Shown in pieces: positions 40,938-53,774 of a stretch of DNA of 64,000 nt. The notes beneath the pieces are model-generated. The model had not been told where the DNA came from. It saw nothing but the letters and a program-made list of their open reading frames with translations, and did not search any database. Each line of letters starts with the position of its first letter. Position 1 is the first letter of the stretch. The translations under genes were made by a program, and so were the position numbers. The stretch is from Beaufortia kweichowensis (Eukaryota; Chordata; Actinopteri; Cypriniformes; Gastromyzontidae): the NCBI GenBank assembly GCA_019155185.1, contig CM032794.1, positions 13,308,721-13,372,720 of the forward strand, in the 5' to 3' direction.

Positions 40938-43900
40938 GCTATAGCAAGTGGGTGGTTGCATGGTTGTTCTTATCGAGGCTCAACAGACCTGCCCCCAAAG
41001 ATCGGAGGGGAGTGTGCGTATGTGTGTGTGCATGTGCGTAGGAGGGGGTTCAGGTTGTTTATTTGCCCATTCGCCTTTTTCTCTTTCTGTCCCTCCCTTC
41101 ATCTCTTTCTCTCCCTCCAGAGAGGCTAAAAGGAACAAGGTCCTGGTATGGATTGCTGTGATTGAATTAAATACATTAGCTCCAGGGCACAGAGATGAAT
41201 CCTCATGTGAGATCCAGAGTGAGAGAGGAGAAAATGTGTTTAGCTGCAGGAGCCCTGAAAACCAAAGCTAATGGATCAGAGAAATCATAGAGGACTGATG
41301 GGGGAGCAAATAGCCTAATATTAAACATCATTACAGGCTGCTCTGTAAAGATGTGACCCATAGGGTTAAAGCAGAGCTGGACTGAGGGAGTGAAAGAGAA
41401 AAATGAGCGAGTACAGGGAGAAAAGTGGTAAATATAATAGTTTCTGGTCTATTCAGGTTCGGCTGTGATAACAAAGACAGTTACTTCAAGCTTTACTGTA
41501 CAACATAGATACTTCAAATATTACTCATTTGTCCATTCATTTGTTTGTTTAATTTAAGGTAATGTGTTTCATTTTATTATTAAATATATTAATAAATTAA
41601 TTCAATTAAAATGCTTAATTCCAGCATAATATAAAGTATAAACACTGTTGCTTTGTGATACTAACAAAACATTAATTTGCTTGTTATAGCATCACAACCA
41701 ACCTACCGCAATAATATTAATTTAACCAATGGTGTGAGTTTGAGACTGGCATATCTGTTTGGCTGACCAATAGCAGACAGTTGGAGTGACTGGAAAACCT
41801 GTGTGAAAATTTGTAGTTAATTTATTTTACAATAATGCTTGGTGATGCAGAAATGACATACTTCACCTTAAAATTGTTTAACCATCAAACATTTAGTCAT
41901 TTAATTTGTCACTGTATGTGGGTGTGTGCTTGTAAATGTGTACGTAGGCATGATTATGGTCCGGCTAGCTTGGCTGGTCAAGCATTGCAAACGGAAGACA
42001 GTAGAAGCCAGATGTAATTGGACAGAGACGCATACTGTGTTACTGTGTTTGTCTATGATTATAATGACATATTATAATTACTCCATTTATGTGCATAATG
42101 CATTATTGAATGTACCCAGATTAAATCCATCTATTCCTCTAATTAATGAATGAGTTCAACAATATAATTATAAAAACATGCTGCTTTACTGTCTCTTAGA
42201 TTTAAAAACAAATCATTGTATATTTGCATATTTTAATTTCTAAAACGTCTTGCACATTTTCCTCTCTGCTTTCTTTCTCCTCTCTTCTCTTCTCCTCTTT
42301 TCCCCTCTTCTCCACTCCTTTCTCTCTCCTCTTTTTCTTCCCTCCAAAACATAACTGCAAAATGCATGTGTAAAAAAGGAGACAAAGAAAGAGAGAGACA
42401 GAAAGACAGAGGCATGCCTGGGTGATGTGTGGGTGTCTGGCAACAGTAAACAGTTTATGTTTTGCCACCTTTTCTCTCTCTTTCTCTCTCATTAGCAGTT
42501 TTCACACATTGGCTGCGAGATGACAATCAAAGCAGCTCTGCTTGTAGAAACGGAAAAATACGCTCCCCACTGATGCTTGTGCACATACACACACCACTAC
42601 AGAAAAAGTCTACAAAGCACTGGGTACACACTATGAACACACAATCCTACTATACACACCACATCCTGACAAAAGACTTTGTGTGAGCGTGTGTGCGTGA
42701 GTCTTTGTGTGCAAAGTGATAGTGACGGGGTCAGCACTGGTTGTGACCTCCTTTCGGCAGGTTGGCCCGAGCGGCAGACTGAGTGACATCTGTGAGGTCA
42801 TCACTGCCGTAATAACAGACGTAAGGGCACGAAAGGTCAAATCTGTCTGCTGTCCCCAAGGGACTGTTCCAGACACAAAAAACACTGTGTGTGTAGTACT
42901 GTATGTCAGGTTTTGATTACATTAAATGTCCTCACAAGGATAGTACAGTCTGAGTCATCTACACTGTAGGGACGAAGCAACAGTCTCTACAAGAAAAACA
43001 TCTTAATAAATACACTAAATAGTGGTTTGCTTAAATCTAAACATACAAAATGTTTTTTTTAAGTGTAAGTCTAGAATTGGTCCTCACTCGCATAAAATGC
43101 TCATAAAATGACCGAATCATGTTTTGCTTTGCTAACATCAACAAATTTGTGTGTGATGGGATAAAAATACAATTAGCCTGATATAAAAACATTGTAAGTC
43201 TATGAAATGTCCAACAAACCAGTGTGTGTGTGTGAGAGAGAGAGATTAAAATGAGTGCCCTCTGCTGGATATTTCAAATGGATTTATATTTTTTTATATT
43301 TTATCAAATTGTTACCTCCATATAATTCCAATATCTAACATTGTGTTTATGTGGTGTTTTCTATATAGTCATAACACTGGAATTATATTTATACACAGCT
43401 GTTAAGTATTTATTGCACTATTGTATTTTTGTTATGATATCAGATGGGAGATTCACTAGCATGCATTCGTCCTAATTTTGAGTTTCGACAAGGCTTGGCA
43501 CATACAGCCTCTGCTCTATAACCACCTGATATCTATGTGCAGTCATTCCTGTTTGAGTATGCATATATGAGCCTGTGTCTCAGGGGCATTTGGATAGAGT
43601 GTCAGACTGAGTCAGGTCTCACATACGCTCTAACATTCTGTCACCTTCCCTGAAGAGACACAACCCTCCCACCCTGTTCTCTGAAGATTTCCAGTATGTG
43701 TGTTTGTTTGTAAATCACGGAGGAGTTATGAAACACAATACAATAAAGTACACGAATGTGTTATATATGTGATAGACAGATTATAGATTGTAATATATGC
43801 AGAAAGCGTGTCACATAAGGACAGACATGTCAGTGTGTAAACGGGAGGACCCACCACACACACACACACACATAGATATAAAGGGCAGACATGACAGATT

Positions 43901-43991
43901 GCTACTATAGGGCATCTTGATCAACAGAGGGAGAAACAAACACACCCTGACATTGGCTGACATTTACTACAACATTGAGTTGAATTATGAG

Positions 43992-43994
<3 letters not shown>
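40937..43994. other. intergenic, no gene seen
   Basis: A pyrimidine-rich stretch lies at 42250-42350. A fragment with 'aatgtcctcacaaggatagt' (42925-42960) belongs to the dispersed repeat seen at 49250-49440. No gene is recognised. Confidence 0.5.

Positions 43995-44039
<45 letters not shown>
43995..44039. repeat. (CT)n microsatellite
   Basis: Pure CT run of about 45 bp. Confidence 0.97.
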
Positions 44040-44042
<3 letters not shown>

Positions 44043-46067
44043 CGTTGTCATCAGCAATAATTGATGTGTCACACCTGTGTCATGAATGGCTGTTGAGTGC
44101 TAATGGTACAGTGAGCACAGCTAATGGGCAGTAATTCAGGGCTGCAGGGTCATTAATTTGTGCTTCTGCTGATTATAGACAGCAGATGATCTGCTCAGCG
44201 AGGGCATGAAGTGGGCTGCAGGTCAGAAACGTGATTATGCGTGGGTCAGCTTGCTTAGGTGTGCATGTGAGCATGCATGCACGTGTGTTTGTGAGAACAT
44301 GGCTCTGCATTTATGTTATTTAAGTTCTCATGAATACATTTCTTGGGACATCAAGGGCTGGTTTACAAATACAATCTGTCACACCACAGTCAATAACGAC
44401 AAGGGTAATAGTACTGATATGGATTACTACTGTATCAATGATATCTTACAGGGGTCCACCGACAAGAGGGGGGCTATAAAGCTTTTGCTACAGGTCCCAT
44501 TAAGTCAAGCCATGGCCCGAGTGATTCCTAAGTCACATAGTCGATAGATGTTATGGCAATAATTACCAATCTAGAGATGTCATCAATTAAACTATCCTGC
44601 AATGATTCTTTGAAAAAACATTCATCATTTATTGTAGCCTTAAGTGATCTTTTAACTTCAAGATAAAACAGATACAGATTTGAATACTTTGCAATCATGC
44701 TGTTCCAGTGATTTGCTGGTAGAAATGCAGCCAAAGTTTGAAAAGAAACAGCAATGACAAGTCTAATAGATTTATACCGGCAGTGATGATGAGGGGTCAT
44801 CAGGCAGTTATTGAAAACAGACAATACACACACTACACTATTTTTTAACAAATAACAGCTGTAATCTAATGGGACTGTAAGTGTCTCTCTCTCTCTCAAT
44901 CTGTCTATGTGCACGTTCTCTCTTCTCCTTTCTCATGCATATTTTCTCAACTGCGTTTCCCTCAGAACCTCTTTTCTGATTTGAAAGGTCAAAATAAATC
45001 TTGGATTTGTGGTTCCACTTTATTTTTTCATTCCACTTTCATTGTTTTTTTTCTGTTGCTCGCTCCCTGGATGGAGAGAGGGAGAGCTGAGCACAGCAAA
45101 GCATGAGAGCACAGATCTGCAGATAGACTGGAATTCATTAAGGGTAAATGATTGCTAGATGATGACTTATTTAATCACAAACGAGCATTTTGGCATGGGG
45201 TAGTGGAGCAACAATAGAAGAGAGAGATATAAAAGATAGTAGTATTGAACCTCCAGGGCTTTTATATTATTCAGATTTTTTTTTACTTCACTTCAAGACT
45301 TGGATCAAGCGTAAGCATTTGAACTTTCCTAAGACATGTGTTTGAGTGCCTTATAATTTGTCCGTCAATCAGACCCTTCCTAAATATTTAATGAAATCAC
45401 ACAGAGCCCTCTGCATATAATAATCATAATGTAGTACCTCCAGGTTTCCTTGTGGTCTGTTAAATAAATGATTATGCAGCAGGTCTAAATGTAAGACTAA
45501 AATTCACGTACTGGCCTGGTTTACCCTTCTGTCTGTTTACCCGAAAAACCAAAAAACACTTTCAATCTCCTCAACAGGGCCCCTCTTCTCTCTCTTTCTA
45601 CATTTGGCATAAATAATCAGGAGAACTGGCACTGATCAGCCCAGGAACTGAGGATGCAAGAGAGAGGATGCCAGGCAGCCTGGGCCAAGCCACTCACTAG
45701 AGCATTGTTTTGCTCTGACAGAGGATTATTGTGTGTGCATGTGTTTGTACATCAGTGTGTATCTGTGCTGTCAGCAGACCTCCTCCTTAACCCTAACACC
45801 CCCCGTTGTGTCTGAAAGCATCCTGCCATACGGATAAAGAGATGCAAGAGGAAGGACGGTCTGAACAGGCTGGGTCCTTTGCCAAGCTTTAGTGTGTCTG
45901 TGTGTTTGCGTAAATTGAGCTTCCCCTTATTTTTAACACCTTTCTTGCATCTCTGATAAGTTCCTGTGTTGAAACGCTCTTCTTATTTATCTTGAAAGTG
46001 TGCTGTTTTCTTTCCTGTTTTCCAAACCACAGAATGGCATAGCATTCAACTCTTTTAAAGTTCATGT
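44040..46067. other. intergenic, no gene seen; weak regulatory candidates
   Basis: 44085-44225 (GCTAATGG, GTAATTCAGG, GTCATTAATTTG) and 45110-45210 (GAATTCATTAAGG, TTTAATCAC) are balanced, repeat-free stretches like conserved non-coding DNA. The 113-residue ORF at 44206-44547 and the 128-residue ORF on the other strand (44528-44914) have no recognisable features. Confidence 0.45.
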
Positions 46068-46706
46068 AAAGCTGCACTACAGGAGACTGCACTACAAAAT
46101 TACATTACTGAGTGAGTAAATATAAAATCAAAGAATTCAAAATGATGCTCCTGCCCTGCACATATTGCCTACGTTAAGCTTACATGATTGATTTTTTGAG
46201 TTGTCATTCAATTTTGGCAAGAAATTTCAGGTTTATAATTTGTCCTTGTGTTTTTAAATCATGCCTGTAACTAACAAAATGAAGATTCAGCTTCTACTTC
46301 ACATGCTGCTGTAACTTAGCCAACATTATGGTTTTTTTTACTACGAGTGACTGATGATGAAACTCCAGCTGCAGTGCAGAGCTCAAGGAACACATAAGGA
46401 AATATTTAGAGAATACTGTGTTTATCATTTGGTTTAGAGTAGTGATTAATCAATAGATTGTCTGGTAATGTTACTAACTTGTTTGACAACATTCTACGCA
46501 ACATTAAAAAAACAATAAAATAACATTATGCTGTCTTTAAACTGCTGAGATGTGAGATAGATAAATGTGTCTAAAATCTTCAGATATGTTTAGTAGAGCT
46601 CCAGCAATCAAGCAAAACTGAAGTAAAACAACAACGCCACAAATTACTGTTACTAACCTTATCTTTCAAGCACAGATGTCAATAAAGATCTGTAGTGCAG
46701 CTTTAA
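46068..46706. repeat. possible foldback element with 16-bp inverted ends
   Basis: TAAAGCTGCACTACAG (about 46068-46083) is matched by its exact reverse complement CTGTAGTGCAGCTTTA (about 46691-46706). The ~610 bp between them has no coding capacity. It may be a non-autonomous DNA transposon. I saw no target duplication, so chance or a local inversion is not excluded. Confidence 0.4.
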
Positions 46707-49061
46707 AATTTAATTAAAATTGAACTTACGATATCTTATAACAAAAACATCTATTTTTTAAATTATATAACTTTTTAATTATATATTTTGTAGTGAATAA
46801 TACTACAAAATAACAAAAAGGAAGTTTGATGAAAAGTCTGTCACAACAGCATACTACATCAGCTTATCACACTAGCGTATCACATACAGACAGATAAAGG
46901 CCATGGACAAATAAAATACATTCTTTGCTGAATGCAAGTAACAATTTGTTGAGTCACAAAAACACGACCGTATACTCCTCACTGCACTTCCTGCAATAAA
47001 GACACAAGACTAATAATATAGAGAAATTATTTTGTAGTCACAAGGATTTGATTTGAAAGTCATGAAATAATAGAAGATATAGAATGTCAGCACAGAACCA
47101 AAGCAAAAACATAGGGAGATGATCAAATCCTCATACCTGTACAGTGATGGCATGTGATGTCATAAAGTCAATATATGGAGACATGTTATAACAGAAAATA
47201 AAAGAAATAGAGTGTCAGTTCAGGTCATGTTTGTATAGGTTTTGTGACCTGAGCTGTAGAGTAATTGAGTCATACTCTCTTTCACATTAGTGATGTAACT
47301 CCAGAGTTACTCTACCATCTCCTTTCCTCACATTTTAACACGCTTACGCATAATCTGGCAAATAGTGAGGACTACTTTAAATGTTACTTTTCAAAAAGTC
47401 CTCGTTACTATATTTGTAAGGACAAATACAATTTATCCCATACTCTTATTCGTCACTCACTCTCTCTACACACCCGACCTCCTCTATACTCATGTGTAAA
47501 CACAAACATTTCCAACCCTCACACATTCTGTTTACCGTACATCAAATAGCACGTAAATGGCAAACAAAGAGGTCTTAAGAGGTGACCCAGCTAGGAACTG
47601 GCGAGGTGGCAACCTACTAAGTGTAAATCTAGCTGGTGTTAAACTGGGCTGCAAATATGAGGTCCCCTGTTGCTAATGAGGGGGTTTAGGCAGAGAGGTC
47701 CTGGCATAGTTGGGAAGCTTTAAACTGCCCTGCTGCTAAAAGGCATTTACCAAGGCAAGGGATCTTATTTTCACACCCGAGACAAACATGACCCTCAGTG
47801 TGAGTGTGTCTGTGTGTGTGTGTCCATGCCAGATGCTTTTCCGTGAGGGGCCACAACGTAAGCACATTTCTGGGAACTATGATTGCCACTGGCCGAGTCC
47901 CAGCATGCTACTGGCCCCTCTGATGGAGAGAGGAAGGACACGCTCTCCAAGACCAGTTACACACTGAGCTCAGGATACTGGCCAGGACGATGTTTGCTTA
48001 TAACTGTGTGCGTGTTAAAGAGATGGTTGCGACACAGAGAACATTTAGGCTGGTAATTATACGTGGTCATAATTAACACTACATTAGCATTCCTCCCCTC
48101 TCATGGTAAGATGCTCATTGTTTAGAAAGAGTAACACTATCCTTAGATCACATGAGCTGTGTGACACTTCACTACACAAGGGACTATCTAACCTTATTTA
48201 CTTGTGTGTCTAATGGAAAGTCATTGCATTCGTCACTACATTTTCACCTTTAATTATGTATCTAAACCTGGCTGTCAGACTAATGTCTAATCCGGGCCCC
48301 TGTGACTAATGTCCTATATACTGAACTATTATAAATGTATAGTCTACACATTGAGGCCAGGAGCGAGGAACAGACACACATTTTGTGCTAAACCCCTTAA
48401 ATTTAAACGATGCAGAATAAAATACAGGCATATCAAATATGGCAAGTGAACCGAATCAAAACGGTTTAAGTAACACATATAATGAATATGTATGAAATAT
48501 TATGAAATATATTAAGAATCACACTGCTGATTTCTAATCATATAAGCAGTATATTATTTCAGCATTCTTGAGGGGAAATGTTATTCAATGCATATTTAAT
48601 AGAGTGAGACCGTGTGTGTTTGTGTGTGTGAGCCGCATGTGCCCATCTTAACATCTGATATGTGAAATGAGTGCAGAAGCAGCGGTTTTGTGGCACATTG
48701 TTGCTCTGTGTTGGGCGGCACATGGCCGTGTGAGCTAGTAAAGATAGCAGAAATAGCTTGACATTCTGGGTAACATGGAAGGACAGTGAAAGAAGGACAG
48801 AACAGAGCGTAGAGAGGGTGGATGGTGGTAAATATAGTGGATGGACAAATGCATGAAGAGACATGTGATATTTGCTCTGCTGTACTGTTATGTTCATGTC
48901 TCTGTCCTGTCCTCCACACACACACACACACACACTCAGTCTCTTTCTGTCTTTTATCTGTGTTTCTATCTCTCTTTCCCCAGTTTCTGACAGCAGAGGA
49001 CCAGAAGCAGCTGAGGCTGGTGACACATGTCAGCACAGAGATAGTGTATCCTCTCTGTCTG

Positions 49062-49099
<38 letters not shown>

Positions 49100-49249
49100 C
49101 CCAGTGGATAATAGGCACAGTAGTGCTATGCCATCTAGGGACATACTGTTCCATCTCTCTATCTTTCTCTCACACACACATAAACAAATTAATGTTTGTT
49201 TCACTATATTAGCGAGTCATTTTTAAGTTTGATATTTTATATCACGCTC
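46707..49249. other. intergenic, no gene seen; short microsatellites
   Basis: (CA)n at about 48915-48936 and (CT)n at about 49060-49097. 47565-47770 is a balanced, repeat-free stretch that could be conserved. The 202- and 155-residue minus-strand ORFs at 48559-49204 cross these microsatellites and are artefacts. Confidence 0.5.
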
Positions 49250-49440
49250 AACAATATTTTACATCCCCTACCCCTAAATCTAACCCTCACATAAACATGT
49301 GCATGACATTCCATATAAATGAACAAAATGTTTTGGACAATTTATAAACCATTTCATTAACAAAATGTCCTCACAAGTTGGTTGTCATCATATTTCACTA
49401 TGTTAGTAAGGACATTTGGCCCTCACAAATATAGATAAAC
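49250..49440 (+). repeat. dispersed fish repeat copy
   Basis: The words 'acatcccctacccctaaatc', 'taaccctcacataaacatg', 'tgtcctcacaag' and 'aaggacatttggccctcaca' match a dispersed repeat I know from fish genomes. Smaller fragments of it are at 28310-28440 and 42925-42965. It is non-coding and I do not know its class. Confidence 0.55.
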
Positions 49441-51719
49441 CTCTACACATTTGTTTTTTATCATAGTCAAGGGATTTTCCTTTGATGTCGATAGGTTTAC
49501 TACTTAGTTTTACTGATTTTCTGTCCAACTAACCCTAAACCTTTTCCACATGGATAGCTTTAATTTTTACATTTTTATCAAGACACATTTAGTATGCATT
49601 CTGTATATAGCCAATTTTCCTTTTAGGGGGCTTTGGCTGGTAGGTAATTTCAGGTTTTTCTACAATGAAGGCAAAATCACACCCACAAACACACATTGAC
49701 ACAGATTGCCTTAAACATCATAGCTATGCTCTACACAAACATGCCAACACCTTAATATCAAAGAATTGACATATATCATATTATAACTGCTGTTGAAGAT
49801 ATCAGCTTATCAATATACTGACTTACTGATCTTACATTTAGGTCGGGCGGTTATGGATACAGATATATGTGCAAAGTATAGAGGTGTGGAAATAACAGTT
49901 TGAGGTTTTGACATATACAGCCAGGCTTAGGACATCACCCCCAACCCTCTAATTTAGCCTAAGTGTATTTTGAGAGAGCTCATCGGCGCTGACACCCAAT
50001 ACCCCGACTGGACCGGTCTGGCCTCAAGAGATTTGGGTCAGGTGTCACGCTGAATTAAAGCAATGTCAACACAATCATTCTAACAACCTTTTATTTCAGC
50101 AGCTCCAACACCACAGGCTCAACACACACACACAGAAACTCTCTAATGTGTTTACGGGATAATGTGTTCTGTAATACTGTGGAGGGATGTGACACAAGAG
50201 AGCACTCGCTCCAAACACCAAAGCACCAATGACCCACTCTCACAGCCACACACACGCACGCACAGGCAGGACACATCATCGCTGGTCTCGCCGCTGAACG
50301 ACTGCTTGTTAGAGTTACGCTATTCATGGAAACACAGGAGCTGTGGGAGCTGCGGTTTGGTTTTAATTAGTGAGCAGCACAAGCAGTCAGGCAGGTGAAA
50401 CCGAGAACTGCTCTCCTTTTCTCCTCTTCTCGCTGTTTGTTCATTTAACTGCCGTCAGCGCTCGGTGTTTTTTTGCTTTCCCCTCTGTCTCTTTATCTAT
50501 CTTACCGTCTCTATTTTCCTCTCTCACTTTGTGTTCCCTGAAAGCACTTTGCAGCTTGTTAGTGTGCAGGAGGTTAGTGCAGTGCCCTCAGGACTACAGC
50601 AGCAAGGTGACATCTATCAATTTAATGCGTTGGCATGCTATAAATACACCTGTCAGCCTTCCCTCCCTCCACTCCACCCTCCACTGCTCTCATTCTCTCT
50701 CTCTCGCACATACATAGGGAGAAAACAGCTGAGTTTGGAGGGAGGGTGAGGGAGTGTGTATGTGTGAGTAAGAGAGAGTTTTATGTCTCCAGTTCATGCT
50801 GTCACATCCAGAGAGGTCTTAATTACATGCTACAGCTGTGTGGAAGGGAACACACACTGCCAGAATCACACACGCACACACATTTTTCAAGACATCTCGG
50901 AATGCATTTTTATAAAAAAGATGTTCTAAAATCTCAATTTTAATCACACATTACCCACAATTCTGTGGTATGTGTCCCATGAGCTAGCAACTCTTAAACT
51001 GGAGTGAGGCCTGTTAGCATGTAGTAAATGGTTATTGGAAACCTGCAGCGCCTGATCTCATTGCAAGGTGCGAGCAGAGCATTTGACCCACCTCTCTTTA
51101 ATGTTTCCTGGGAGAGAAGGGCATTTTGACACGCCGTGACGTCAGCTGACATTCGGATGACACGCAGAGGTATTAGCACATGTGTCTTTGTCACAGTCAC
51201 TGGTATGGTAATAGCTTAGCAGCTGATAGGGTTGCAGGGCTAGTGTTACTGCTCCCCCGAGCACCTGTCCAGTAAATGAAAGAAAAGAGAGAGACTGAAT
51301 GAGGTGCTTTTGGCTGCAATCTGAGGTGCTTACTGATTAATGCATTTCTGTCATTGAGAAGATGAATTCTGAGCTTAGTAAAGCTTAGCTTTGTTATTCT
51401 TATGAATACAATTAAGTTAATTTTTATACACATTAAACTATTTTTATACAGTGGCCAATGTAATGGTTAAAAGTTGCTGGTTTCAGACCAGGTTAGCACT
51501 GAGGAGTTTTTGTAAAACCCTACTTTTTTGTTGCTCGAAAATGAGCAGAATATGTTTTTGGATGAACATCCAAAACATTCCTATTTACCAAACACAGTAT
51601 TACAGGGATTATTTAACAAAATATTTGAAAATTCTCTCATAATAAATTCACCATCATGTCATGCCAGCTTTGAATCTCATTGGCTATGGCGTGTCTCAAG
51701 ACAAAAATCATGATATGTT
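49441..51719. other. intergenic, no gene seen
   Basis: 49925-50075 (CAATACCCCGACTGGACCGG, GGTGTCACGCTGAATTAAAG) and 50330-50400 (TTTTAATTAGTGAG) are possible conserved elements. CA- and CT-rich short runs are scattered. No gene is recognised. Confidence 0.45.
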
Positions 51720-51985
51720 ATCTGATGCGAAAGATATGACTTGACAAGTGATGTATTAACCCACTTGAGTCATTTGGATTACTTTAAAAATGTAGCTGTG
51801 ACATTTTGGTTTTTTAAAAAGCTTTAACATTTTGGATCTTAAATAGCATGACAACATTTTAATACAAAATTATTATTTTGTGTTAAACTGAAGCAAAGAA
51901 TTCATATACAGCTGGGATGGCAGGAGGGTGAGTAAATAATGAAAGAAATTTCATACATAGGCGAACTACTACTTTAACATAATAA
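51720..51985 (+). repeat. fragment of a common cyprinid dispersed repeat
   Basis: The 5' words 'gacttgacaagtgatg' and 'gagtcatttggattacttt' and the 3' tail 'gggatggcaggagggtgagt' followed by 'gaactactactttaa' match a repeat that is abundant in zebrafish. There the tail usually reads toward TGAACTATCCCTTTAA. This copy is decayed in the middle and non-coding. Confidence 0.65.
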
Positions 51986-52089
51986 TTTGTTAATGGGAAT
52001 GCGATTTCGGGATCCGTAAATGATGTTGAGATCCAGGAACATGACTTAATTGTGTAAATCACATTATAATCCTATAAGTGAGTCTCCTA

Positions 52090-52283
52090 ATTAAAGTGTG
52101 ATTTTATTCATTTATTTCACAATGATTTCAATCTTTGACATGGTCTTACTTAGTCAAATTTAAAGATATCAAGTTATATTTTCACAGAATGTTCTTTACA
52201 TTATATGTAAATGGATGATTTTATGGAGAAAACAATAAATGACAACAAAAGACTTTAGCTGGGTTTTCAAAGACAGCGCCGCA
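52090..52283 (-). mobile_element. truncated reverse-orientation copy of the 28512-28763 MITE
   Basis: Read on the minus strand it gives 'gaaaacccagctaaagtc', 'ttttctccataaaatcatcc', 'attctgtgaaaatataactt' and 'gactaagtaagaccatgtca', in the same order as the element at 28512. The outer end is preserved near 52283; the other terminus is missing. Confidence 0.7.
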
Positions 52284-53733
52284 TGTGTTGTGTTTTAGGC
52301 TGATGTGTTTACATGCACATAAACTTTTGGCTAAACAGCTATGCTTGTTAAAAACGCTCATTATTTTTTGTGATGTTATCAACTGACACAGACTGGAATG
52401 AGCTGGAGGGAAGATTCAAAGCACACTAAAGTCACACCTAATACCAGACAAGCAGCTTTTAACCACAGGCATTATTTAATTATATGTGGGGAAATGTTTA
52501 TACCATTCTCAAAGCTCAATTATCATAATTACAAACCAGTTTTTCTCAGGTAGTGAATCATGAAATGTCATTTAAGTGTGGTTGTTCTCAAGGCTTCAAA
52601 GCAAATATACCCAGCGTAAATGATGTCTACAGATATGTGGTTTGTATATAATTCCCCTGTGCTTAAATAAAGCTTAATTCATGTTTGTTTTGAGAAAGAG
52701 AACTCAGCAGATGGGCACAAATAGAACAGACCATAAGGCTTAAAAATGGTCATCCTATTACAGTAACTAAAACATGTAGACAATTGAGCTATTTTGGCTA
52801 AGTTTTAAATTGTAATTTATCTGTCTCTAAACAGTTGCAATAGAAATTTTATATACACTGGTTATGAATGAGGTCTGATCACCTCTTTCACAACTGGTCA
52901 CCGAAATGTAAGTAGTAGGCACATACTAAATCACACCCACAATTCCCCGCTCTGGTGTAATGAAAGCACAGTGGGCAGCACACAGTGATTAAACAGATTG
53001 ATTCTTCTTAATCACCCACTAATGATCCAGGGATAATTAATACATTATCCAAGTGTTGAAGAGAGGCAGTGGATTTGTATGCGCATGCATAATAACAATA
53101 ATTATGATAAATACACAATTATAGTGTCAGTTTTACTCTGTAGAAAAAAGCTATTTTGGCTCAGGTCATTCTTTGGCCCAGAATATGCATAAAAATTCAG
53201 TGAAAGTGACAGAGAAAGAAAGTTCAACACGAAAATGTTAAAATCTAGACGCTGGGGTTTAGGGAATCCTTCCAGGAGCTGTCAGAGAAAAAACAATCCC
53301 CAGTCTTAACATCAGAAAAGAGGAAAGCTCTATATTTATGTTCCTCTGTCAGTATCCCAAGTGTGTTTTGTGGTTTGGTTTTAGATAATGGAACCAAACC
53401 TTGCTTAGTGTGGGCATTTCCGAAACCTCAGTGAGCCCCCAGCAGCAGTTTCAGAAATACTCTAAAACACAGTGGTTATGGTACGACACATGTCTGGGCT
53501 GATAATTATGTTTCCATGTTTATGGTATTGTAAAGCAAATGCTTTGTAAATTGCTGTAAATTATTGTCTTAGCATGCCAAGATAACTGGCGTCAGATATG
53601 TCCACACAGAGATTTTAGAGAGATTCTTGTATTAAAATATATGAATCATTTCACATAAAAACTATGAGAAAATGCTAATGAAACTACTTATACAAAATGT
53701 AAAATAAAAAACTGGGAAAAATACTAGTACTAG

Positions 53734-53774
<41 letters not shown>

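Noticed and set aside
44206..44914. 113-residue plus-strand and 128-residue minus-strand ORFs
   Set aside because: No recognisable motif, no splice context, and lengths expected by chance in AT-balanced DNA.
48559..49226. Overlapping 202-, 155- and 134-residue ORFs
   Set aside because: They run through CA and CT microsatellites, overlap in several frames on both strands, and show no domain or splice support.
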